Source of the DNA: Micavibrio sp. UBA1850
Lineage (GTDB): Bacteria; Pseudomonadota; Alphaproteobacteria; Micavibrionales; Micavibrionaceae
Length of the DNA: 64,000 nucleotides
NCBI GenBank assembly: GCA_002338525.1
Contig: DDIM01000007.1
Span: forward strand, 10,199 to 74,198
Direction of reading: 5' to 3'
In this document: one piece after another, positions 34,537 through 41,674 of the stretch
How positions within the stretch are numbered: the first letter of the stretch is position 1
Layout of the letters: every line of letters begins with the position of its first letter
Position numbers and translations under genes: made by a program
Notes under the pieces: generated by a model
The model's input: the letters and a program-made list of their open reading frames with translations, nothing else
What the model was told of the DNA's origin: nothing
The model's database searches: none

Positions 34537-35244
34537 TTAGCGCACTGCGCTACATATATCGAGGCGTTGATAATTGTCAAAATTATTAACTTTAAATGTT
34601 TTGGTTTCAATATTTTTGAAACCAACCTCTTTCATGGCTTTTGAAAACACTTCTGAAGTGGGGCTGAGGCTCCCTTCAATTTTGTAGCTTTGCATTCTCT
34701 TCACATCTTCTGTTTCTTCATTGAATGGCCCAGATACTGTCAGCAGCAAACCGCCATCTTTCAAAAAGTCATATGATGTTTGCATCGCCGTCACAAATTC
34801 TTCATATGTGTCGACGACGGGTAATGACTCATTGGCAAGGACAATGTCATATTTCTTGTCTGGCTTGTCTTTCAAAAAATCAAAAACTTTAACAACATCA
34901 AGTTTTTCAACAAGTTGCTTTTCAATATTTTCTGGCGTCTCATGAATGACACCATTTTCATATAAATACTTCATATAGATCGGGTGTTTTTTCATTAAAT
35001 CACCCGGCTGCCAATTATCCATCAAATCACGGAAAATAGAAATAGCCTCAGCACTCAAATCATAGCATGAGTAGCTTTCAACGCGCTCAATATAACCCAT
35101 CGCCCAGTAATGCCCAATTGCATGAGCTCCCAAGTCGCAAACCGTCGGACGATCAATACGTTTTATTACATTTTCGATAACGTCTGAAAAATAATCAGGC
35201 ATTTCCTCTTCACGGTAAACATTTTGCGCATACTCTTTATGCAT
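34537..35244 (-). CDS. Class I SAM-dependent methyltransferase-like protein
   Basis: 235 aa. Motif I is atypical (TVCDLGAHAIGHYWAMGY rather than GxGxG), followed by YSCYDLSAEAISIF (acidic end of strand 2), YDIVLANESLPVVDTYEEF (motif around strand 4) and FLKDGGLLLTVSGPFNEET. The C-terminal GFKNIETKTFKVNN is usual for the fold. Substrate unknown. It is divergent from the PLP decarboxylase gene across Zur box 3 (34 bp from its ATG), so probably Zur-controlled and part of the same pathway. The GGAGG ribosome site is strong. Confidence 0.75.
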   Translation of the reverse strand: MHKEYAQNVYREEEMPDYFSDVIENVIKRIDRPTVCDLGAHAIGHYWAMGYIERVESYSCYDLSAEAISIFRDLMDNWQPGDLMKKHPIYMKYLYENGVIHETPENIEKQLVEKLDVVKVFDFLKDKPDKKYDIVLANESLPVVDTYEEFVTAMQTSYDFLKDGGLLLTVSGPFNEETEDVKRMQSYKIEGSLSPTSEVFSKAMKEVGFKNIETKTFKVNNFDNYQRLDICSAVR

Positions 35245-35277
35245 CTAAACCTCCTATAAAAAACTTTACAAATATAA

Positions 35278-35292
35278 TGTTATATTGTAACA
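35278..35292. promoter_or_regulatory. Probable Zur box 3, divergent operator
   Basis: TGTTA-TATTG-TAACA, perfect outer palindrome, in the 68-bp gap between the minus-strand methyltransferase gene and the plus-strand PLP enzyme operon. It can repress both directions. Confidence 0.7.
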
Positions 35293-35312
35293 AACCATTT
35301 AAAGAAAGCACC

Positions 35313-36845
35313 ATGATGAATAATACCGCCCCTGTCAATAAATCTGTCAATAAATCTGTCAATAATAATGCTAAAAACAAGCCGTTGCAGCTTCGCCCGC
35401 GTATTCACAGTCGTATTGAGAACTATTTGAAAAATGAACAAGATATTCTGGATTTGGTTGACGCATTTGGATCGCCCTTAAACCTCATATTCCCACAAAT
35501 CATCGAAGAAAATATTCGATCATTTACTGATATATACGAAAAACACAACCTTAAAGGGCGTGTGTATTTTACAACGAAACCCAACAAATCTAATGCCATT
35601 ATCAAACAAGCAACGCATGAAAATGTGGGCGTTGATGTGTCATCAGAAAATGCATTAAAAGTTGCCATGGGCGCGGGGTTCAATGCGTCACGTATTGAAT
35701 GTACGGGCCCCAAAAACCAAGCCTATCTTACCCTCGCCCTTCAACATGGCGTGACATTAAACATCGACAATTTTGACGAGCTTGATCAAATCCTGCGCCT
35801 AAGGCAGGCATTGTACATAGAGGGTAAAACAAAAATATTTGTGCGCTTAGCTGGCTTTACATCTTCTCGGCTAAAATTCACATCTCAAGACAGCACCTTT
35901 GGCATTGATGTATCGCATATAAATCATGTGTTTGAGTTGCTGCAATCACATAAAGATCATTTAGACTTTCAGGGCTTTTCCTTTCATTTTAACGCTCAAT
36001 CCTCTGAACAAAAACTTATCGCGATTGAAACGCTACTTCGCTACACAATCGAGGCGATGAATCTGGGATTAAAACCAAAAGGAATAAATATCGGTGGTGG
36101 ATTTGATATTTGCTATGCCGAAGACAAAAATGAGTGGCACAACTATGTCGATACACTCAAAAATTCACTGAGAACCTATGACCAATCTTTAAATTGGAAT
36201 AATAGCGGCTTAGGGTTTCGTAACGAGGATGGGATCATAAAAGGGTCTCCTAATTTTATGTCTCATTACGTCGAACGCACTGGCGCACATGATCTTGATT
36301 ACTATCTTTCATCACCTTTAAACGAGTTTGACGGCATGACATTTGCCGAAATCTTAAATGATTGCTTGTTCGAGCTATATGTCGAGCCCGGGCGCTCATT
36401 ACTTGACCAGCTGGGGGTAACGATTGCACGCGTCAATTTTACAAAAACCTCATCTCATAATGAAACATTGGTTGGCTTGGACATGAATCGCAGTAACATG
36501 CACTCGACCAATCAAAAACTGCTAACCGATCCAATCATTATTCATAAAGACAAAGATAATCGTATTACGTGTCCTAACGGACTCTATTATATCGGAAATT
36601 TATGTCTTTCATACGACATGATTACATATAATAAAACGTTCCCAGACCACATCCCTCAAGAAGGGGACTTGGTTATTTTTGTAAATACAGCCCCCTACAT
36701 TATGGATTTTGTAGAATCAAAAACGCTGCACCAAAACATCGCAAAAAAAATAGCTATTGTAGAACATAACCAGCGCTTTAGATGGTTTGAAGATAATGTA
36801 TATGATCCTACGTCACTTAAATTAAAAGAAAGCAACCTCGCATGA
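35313..36845 (+). CDS. Fold-type III PLP-dependent decarboxylase-like enzyme (SbnH/Y4yA-like)
   Basis: 510 aa. Alanine-racemase-like barrel with the Lys segment VYFTTKPNKSNAIIKQA near residue 75, a diagnostic GINIGGGFDICYAED, and the C-terminal barrel LYVEPGRSLLDQLG and NGLYYIGNLCLSYDM. This is the plan of DAP/ornithine decarboxylases and of SbnH, which decarboxylates citryl-diaminopropionate in staphyloferrin B synthesis. The ATG at 35313 lies after the Zur box; an ATG at 35277 would lie inside it. The N-terminus carries a short tandem repeat (NKSVNKSVNN, DNA period 12) that looks like slippage. Its end overlaps the next gene (ATGA), so they are coupled. Confidence 0.82.
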   Translation: MMNNTAPVNKSVNKSVNNNAKNKPLQLRPRIHSRIENYLKNEQDILDLVDAFGSPLNLIFPQIIEENIRSFTDIYEKHNLKGRVYFTTKPNKSNAIIKQATHENVGVDVSSENALKVAMGAGFNASRIECTGPKNQAYLTLALQHGVTLNIDNFDELDQILRLRQALYIEGKTKIFVRLAGFTSSRLKFTSQDSTFGIDVSHINHVFELLQSHKDHLDFQGFSFHFNAQSSEQKLIAIETLLRYTIEAMNLGLKPKGINIGGGFDICYAEDKNEWHNYVDTLKNSLRTYDQSLNWNNSGLGFRNEDGIIKGSPNFMSHYVERTGAHDLDYYLSSPLNEFDGMTFAEILNDCLFELYVEPGRSLLDQLGVTIARVNFTKTSSHNETLVGLDMNRSNMHSTNQKLLTDPIIIHKDKDNRITCPNGLYYIGNLCLSYDMITYNKTFPDHIPQEGDLVIFVNTAPYIMDFVESKTLHQNIAKKIAIVEHNQRFRWFEDNVYDPTSLKLKESNLA

Positions 36846-38146
36846 TTGTAGACAAGATTACCGACCTTATTGGTGACACACCGCTTATCAAAATTCCATC
36901 GTCTATAACGGGTTTGGAAAACATTGATCTATACGGAAAATTAGAAATGATGAACCCGTTTGGATCCGTAAAAGACCGCGTGGCGTGGCACATTTTAAAA
37001 GATGATCTCGACGACATTAAAGCAAAAAACCAAACGATCTTTGAAAACTCTAGCGGTAATACCGCAAAAGCTATTGCTGCGATCGCTGGTGCTTTTGACA
37101 TCCCCTTTAAACAAGTCAGCGCCCTTATGAAGGTACAAGAAGGCCGTGATATACTGCATCTTTTAAACGCAGAGATTGAAGAGTTCGCCGCCGCAAGTGA
37201 TTGTTTTGACCCAAGCGATCCTAACGATCCGCAGTTTCTCATAGAAAAGGCCGTGCGAGAGTCAAAAGGCAAGGTCTACTTCACATCCCAGTTTACGAAC
37301 CCAAAAAACCCTGATGCGCATGAGTTTGCAACAGCGCAAGAGATATTGGACGATCTAAACGAAGTTGATTATTTGGTAAGTGGCCTTGGAACGACAGGTT
37401 CTACACTTGGTTTATTGCGTGCTTTTAAAAAGGCTAAAAAAGACTTTAAAGCCATCGCGCTTATTTCTGACAATGGAAACACAATTCCAGGGATCCGCTC
37501 GCTTGATCAAATGTGGGAGTCAGGCTTATATCAAGAAGGCCAATATGAACACCACCATGTCATTAATGAAAAACAAGCCCTTGAGGGCATGTTGACACTC
37601 AACCGCAAATTGGGTGTTTTGTGCGGACCATCCGCAGGCGCCAATTTTGCAGGCGCGCTCAGCTACTTGAAAACAATAGATAGCACGCTGACAGAGCGTA
37701 AAAACGCCGTTTTCATCGTATGTGATCGCGTTGAGTGGTATATCTCGTATATAAAAGAGCGCATGCCAGAGCTTTTCGGAGAAAGCCCCAAGCCAGACTC
37801 ATACTTTCACTACACACTGCATGATGATCAAATCGCAGATATTATGATGCCTGCAATGGACGTGGACAATTTTGTGTCACAAAACAAACCTGTCATCATC
37901 GATACACGCGCTCCCATTGCCTATAAGATGTTTACTATTGAAGGCGCCATAAATATTCCCCTGCACCTTCTCAACCAGATGATCGACAATCATGAGCCTT
38001 TTTCAAAAGACAGCCCTCTTTTGCTTATGTGCGCCGTTGGAGAAAAAACACAAAAGCCGGCTGGATACTTACGGAGCAAGGGCTATAATGCCTACAGTCT
38101 TGAAGGCGGTATGCTGAGCTATAAAAATCAAAAGATAGCCGCATAA
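36842..38146 (+). CDS. Cysteine-synthase-like PLP enzyme fused to a rhodanese domain (SbnA-like)
   Basis: 434 aa. The fold-type II PLP domain is at about 1-320: GDTPLIKIPSSI, PLP lysine in NPFGSVKDRVAW, SSGNTAKAIAAIAG, SGLGTTGSTLGLLRAF, and LCGPSAGANFAGAL. A C-terminal rhodanese domain at about 350-430 has VIIDTRAPIAYKMFTIEGAINIP and catalytic Cys in LLMCAVGEKT. In siderophore pathways SbnA-type enzymes make diaminopropionate precursors from phosphoserine. The rhodanese suggests sulfur transfer instead or as well. Coupled to the decarboxylase by ATGA overlap. An 8-bp inverted repeat (GCCGCATA/TATGCGGC, 38138-38165) spans its stop codon. Confidence 0.85.
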   Translation: MIVDKITDLIGDTPLIKIPSSITGLENIDLYGKLEMMNPFGSVKDRVAWHILKDDLDDIKAKNQTIFENSSGNTAKAIAAIAGAFDIPFKQVSALMKVQEGRDILHLLNAEIEEFAAASDCFDPSDPNDPQFLIEKAVRESKGKVYFTSQFTNPKNPDAHEFATAQEILDDLNEVDYLVSGLGTTGSTLGLLRAFKKAKKDFKAIALISDNGNTIPGIRSLDQMWESGLYQEGQYEHHHVINEKQALEGMLTLNRKLGVLCGPSAGANFAGALSYLKTIDSTLTERKNAVFIVCDRVEWYISYIKERMPELFGESPKPDSYFHYTLHDDQIADIMMPAMDVDNFVSQNKPVIIDTRAPIAYKMFTIEGAINIPLHLLNQMIDNHEPFSKDSPLLLMCAVGEKTQKPAGYLRSKGYNAYSLEGGMLSYKNQKIAA

Positions 38147-38195
38147 GAAAAATTTGCTATGCGGCACCTCTAACTAGAAGCAAAAGGATTTGACG

Positions 38196-38813
38196 ATGTT
38201 CGAGTTGGATAACATTACATTCAAAAACAAACAAAGAACGATCCTCTCCCTTGATAATAAACGAGTAGCCAAAGGTGAGAATATTTTGCTTTTAGGGCCT
38301 TCTGGCTGCGGCAAAACATCACTCATGAACATTATGGCGGGCCTTATGAGCCCAACCTCAGGCGATGTTTGCTTCGAAGATACCAGCTATGCGTTCTTGT
38401 CCAACAGTGACATTGATAAACTACGCGCTAAAAACTTTGGGTTCATCTTTCAAACGATGCATTTGTTGGGACACCTCAATGTCACACAAAATATTGCACT
38501 CGCCCAAACCGCCCCTAACCCGCAAAGAATTCAAACGTTGATATCTGAATTGGGTCTGACGGGAAAAGACAAACAAAAGGCACAAGATCTGAGCGTCGGA
38601 GAGGCGCAGCGCGTTGCCATCGCACGTGCGGTTGCAAATAACCCCGCTGTTATTTTCGCAGATGAGCCCACATCCGCCCTTGATGACGCCAACACGCAAA
38701 AGGTCATGGATTTACTTTTTGATCAGGCGGCTAAAACCGGCGCAACTATTATCGCGGCAACACACGATAATCGCATTAAAAAATATTTTGATACTGTTTG
38801 GGAGATTGCATAA
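38196..38813 (+). CDS. ABC transporter ATP-binding protein (LolD/ZrgB-like)
   Basis: 205 aa from the ATG at 38196 with AAAGGA upstream. Walker A GPSGCGKTS, Q-loop FIFQTMHLLGHLNV, signature LSVGEAQRVAIA (LSVGE rather than LSGGQ), Walker B VIFADEPTSALDD, and H-loop AATHD. It is of the MacB/LolD type that pairs with FtsX-like permeases. The next gene starts in its stop codon (TAATG). With the His-rich permease and DUF3299 protein it resembles zrgBCD of Vibrio, a zinc-responsive transport system. Confidence 0.9.
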   Translation: MFELDNITFKNKQRTILSLDNKRVAKGENILLLGPSGCGKTSLMNIMAGLMSPTSGDVCFEDTSYAFLSNSDIDKLRAKNFGFIFQTMHLLGHLNVTQNIALAQTAPNPQRIQTLISELGLTGKDKQKAQDLSVGEAQRVAIARAVANNPAVIFADEPTSALDDANTQKVMDLLFDQAAKTGATIIAATHDNRIKKYFDTVWEIA

Positions 38814-40108
38814 TGACCGATATAGCCCTCATTTTTTCATCTCTAAAATCACGCTGGCTAAATAGCCTCCTATCCGTCTTTTTAACCGCATTCGGCGTGA
38901 TGCTAGCGCTGCTTATCATTCAATTCGGCCATCATATCCAAAACCGCATCACCACAGATGGAAAAAATATTGATATCGTCGTTGGGGCAAAAGGAAGCCC
39001 GCTTCAGCTTATTCTATCATCCGTCTATCATATCGATATCCCAACAGGAAATATTGCCTACGACCAAGCACAAAAATGGATGAAGCACCCACACGTCAAA
39101 ACAGCCATGCCTCTTGCGTTGGGGGATAACTGGGAGGGATATAGAATTGTTGGTACAACACCTGACTATTTGAAACATTATCAGGCCACAATCTTAGAGG
39201 GTCGCGTTTGGAATAAAGACTATGAAGCCATAGCGGGGTCTTCCGTGGGCCTGCAGATTGGAGAGGAATTTTCAGGCGCCCACGGCTTAATCGAAGGCGG
39301 ACACAAACACGATAGTCAACATTATACCATCACTGGTATTATCGAGCCTACAGGCACAGTATTAGACCGCCTGATTTTAACATCAATGAACTCTGTGCTT
39401 GATATACACGGCTTGGCGCCTGCCTCGCCTCTCAAAAATGCAAATGAGGCTCACAGCCAAGAAGACCACAATCATGACCATGATCATCATGAACACGATG
39501 AACATGAGCACCACGAGCACGAGCACCATGAACATGAGCACCATGACCACGGGCATATGGGTAAGCCAGAAATCACGGCACTTCTTTTGACGACAAAATC
39601 ACCTATCGCAAATATCAATCTTCCCCGAAGCATTAACAAAGACACAAATCTACAAGCGGCAAATCCCGCCCTCGAAATGGCGCGCCTTACATCTATGATG
39701 GGACTTGGCTCACAAAGCTTTGCGGCTCTATCGACACTTCTAATTATTATTGCCTCACTCAGTATCTTTGCAGGTCTTGCCGGCAGCCTGGAAAATCGAA
39801 TGAGCGACTTAGCCGTGCTACGTGCCATAGGATATTCCAAACAAAGAGTATTCAAAATCATTGCACTTGAAGGATTTTTTATTGTTTTGGCCGGTATCGT
39901 TATAGGGTTTATTATGGGGCTCGCAGGTTTTATTCTGGCCTCCCATGTTATTGCCCCACTTGCGGCGAGTGGTGCACAAATTATTTTCACAGCTGATTAT
40001 GTGTGGGTTATATTAGCCGTGATCCTCGCAGGCTTTATCGCAGCGTTTATACCTGCGTGGCGTGCCTCTCATATTGATGTTGCACGGCAGTTGGCTCGTA
40101 AGGTATAG
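38813..40108 (+). CDS. FtsX/LolC-like ABC permease with a histidine-rich periplasmic loop (ZrgC-like)
   Basis: 431 aa from the ATG at 38813, overlapping the ATPase stop by one base. A first membrane helix (about 14-36), a large periplasmic domain (about 40-280) and three C-terminal helices (about 305-425, with SLENRMSDLAVLRAIGYSKQRVF) give the MacB/FtsX plan. The periplasmic domain carries a low-complexity metal-binding run at about 210-250, repeats of HEH/EHHEHEHHDHGH. Such runs usually bind zinc. MacB-type permeases do not pass substrate through the membrane themselves, so it may power export, lipoprotein release or metal handover. Confidence 0.88.
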   Translation: MTDIALIFSSLKSRWLNSLLSVFLTAFGVMLALLIIQFGHHIQNRITTDGKNIDIVVGAKGSPLQLILSSVYHIDIPTGNIAYDQAQKWMKHPHVKTAMPLALGDNWEGYRIVGTTPDYLKHYQATILEGRVWNKDYEAIAGSSVGLQIGEEFSGAHGLIEGGHKHDSQHYTITGIIEPTGTVLDRLILTSMNSVLDIHGLAPASPLKNANEAHSQEDHNHDHDHHEHDEHEHHEHEHHEHEHHDHGHMGKPEITALLLTTKSPIANINLPRSINKDTNLQAANPALEMARLTSMMGLGSQSFAALSTLLIIIASLSIFAGLAGSLENRMSDLAVLRAIGYSKQRVFKIIALEGFFIVLAGIVIGFIMGLAGFILASHVIAPLAASGAQIIFTADYVWVILAVILAGFIAAFIPAWRASHIDVARQLARKV

Positions 40109-40126
40109 GTATATATAAGATACTTT

Positions 40127-40771
40127 ATGCCTAACGAGACAAAACAAAAATCGATCGGAAAAATAATTGTGAAACTCTTTGTTGCACTTGTCCTTATCGC
40201 CTTTTTCACCACGCCTTTTGTAATAAAAGATATTGAAAGACGATCAAACCCCAATAGTGATGCAAGCAGCGCGCAATCAAATGTAATGGCAGCAAACGCA
40301 TTTACAACAGAAACCGTCACAAGCGAGCAAACCTATACAATTGAAGATCTGGCTTCCAATATTGAAAATTTTGTCGGAACCCCAGAAGGTGGTACCGAGT
40401 GGCAAATATTTGCCGACACAAATCAAGTTCCATATAAATACACCGATGAAGAAGGCCAAGAATGGGAAGGCGTTCGCCCTCAATTTACGGACCAGCTAAC
40501 CGCATTAAACGGCGAAGAAATTATCATTCAGGGCTTTATGTTTCCCTTAGGGCAAGATCAGGAACAAGACATGTTCTTGCTGGGTCCCTTCCCGCTAAGC
40601 TGCCCGTATCATTATCATGTCACAGCCAATTTGATTATTGAAGTCTACGCGAAAACGCCAATTGAATTTTCATACGATCCCATCAATGTGAAAGGCACGT
40701 TAGAGCTTGTGCCTAAAGACGATGAATTTAATGTCTTCTACCGCATTAAAGACGCTGTACTTAAGCCATAA
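40127..40771 (+). CDS. DUF3299-like membrane-anchored protein (ZrgD/E-like)
   Basis: 214 aa. One N-terminal membrane helix (IIVKLFVALVLIAFFTTPFVI) precedes a periplasmic domain of the DUF3299 type: WQIFADTNQVPYKYTDEEGQEWEGVRPQF, LNGEEIIIQGFMFPLGQ, DMFLLGPFPLSCPYHYH (the usual Cys-containing FLL.P....C.H segment), IEVYAKTPIEF, and VKGTLELVPKDDEF. It is 18 bp after the permease gene and is probably the last gene of the operon that starts at Zur box 3. Presumably it binds metal or the transported compound in the periplasm; this is inferred. Confidence 0.8.
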   Translation: MPNETKQKSIGKIIVKLFVALVLIAFFTTPFVIKDIERRSNPNSDASSAQSNVMAANAFTTETVTSEQTYTIEDLASNIENFVGTPEGGTEWQIFADTNQVPYKYTDEEGQEWEGVRPQFTDQLTALNGEEIIIQGFMFPLGQDQEQDMFLLGPFPLSCPYHYHVTANLIIEVYAKTPIEFSYDPINVKGTLELVPKDDEFNVFYRIKDAVLKP

Positions 40772-40869
40772 AACGCCTTGTGATTGTTTCCTATAAACAA
40801 TATAATATAATTTCAAAACAAGCCGATTTGACGGGTTTAACAGTTATTAACATAAGGTAGTATATCATT

Positions 40870-41631
40870 GTGAGAATGGGCACGTATAACAATCAATCGG
40901 GTAATGTTCTTTTTTTGATACTTATCGCAGTGGCACTTTTTGCGGCACTTTCTTATGCCGTGACCCAATCAACACGAGGTGGGGGTGACGCAAGCGAAGA
41001 AAAAACGGGGATACAACTTGCCGGACTGACCCAGTATGGCGACCTCATCTCAACATCAATACTTCGCTCGCGCATCATTAACAAATTGGAAGATTGGGAA
41101 CTTTGCTTTCATTCAAACAATTGGGGGCATAATGATTATCTTGCCAACACACCCGTTAATGTTTGCGGAAATTCTGCAACAAATATATTCAGTAATGATG
41201 GTATGGGCGTCCCATGGTCCGAACCTGACGAGACGTTGCTTGATACATCAAGATCCGCAGATCCAACTTACGGAGCCTACAGATATACGGCTTGGCGTGT
41301 GAAAAATATTGGAGACGATAGCTTAGACGAGATAATGATGATGGTCTCCTATATAAAAAGAGACACATGCATAAAAATTAACGATGAATTAGGTATTACA
41401 AACACAGGTGGACACCCACCCGTTGAGGCTGCACAGATATCAGGTTCAACTCAGTCCGTTTATAACTGTCGATTTGGATCCTCTGGGAGCTTTTGTGCGG
41501 GAGCTTCGTTAACAGCATTAAATGGAAATAATGGTGAGTTGTCCGGTCAGCATTCTGGATGCTTCTACAGTACAAATTTGTGGGGCGTCGCAAATGGGTA
41601 TGTGTACTACAAAGTTCTTGCCCCCCGATAA
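40870..41631 (+). CDS. Pilin/pseudopilin-like secreted protein of unknown function
   Basis: 253 aa from a GTG at 40870 (an ATG at 40876 is the alternative). A short polar start NNQSG is followed by a single hydrophobic helix NVLFLILIAVALFAALSYAVTQSTRGG, as in type IV pilin-like proteins, although the canonical GFTLIE site is absent. The rest is a Cys-containing extracellular-type domain (CFHSNNW, VNVCGNS, RDTCIKI, YNCRFG, SFCAGAS, SGCFYST), probably disulfide-bonded. The family is common in some alphaproteobacteria; no function is known to me. Single gene, 43 bp before the convergent autotransporter gene. Confidence 0.65.
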   Translation: MRMGTYNNQSGNVLFLILIAVALFAALSYAVTQSTRGGGDASEEKTGIQLAGLTQYGDLISTSILRSRIINKLEDWELCFHSNNWGHNDYLANTPVNVCGNSATNIFSNDGMGVPWSEPDETLLDTSRSADPTYGAYRYTAWRVKNIGDDSLDEIMMMVSYIKRDTCIKINDELGITNTGGHPPVEAAQISGSTQSVYNCRFGSSGSFCAGASLTALNGNNGELSGQHSGCFYSTNLWGVANGYVYYKVLAPR

Positions 41632-41674
41632 CCTACCTCGCCCGCCATACACAATAATTTACAGTTCAAACAAC

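Noticed and set aside
40795..40830. A fourth Zur-like site (CAATATAATATAATT)
   Set aside because: Only half of the palindrome is present and TAACA is missing; not comparable to the three good boxes.
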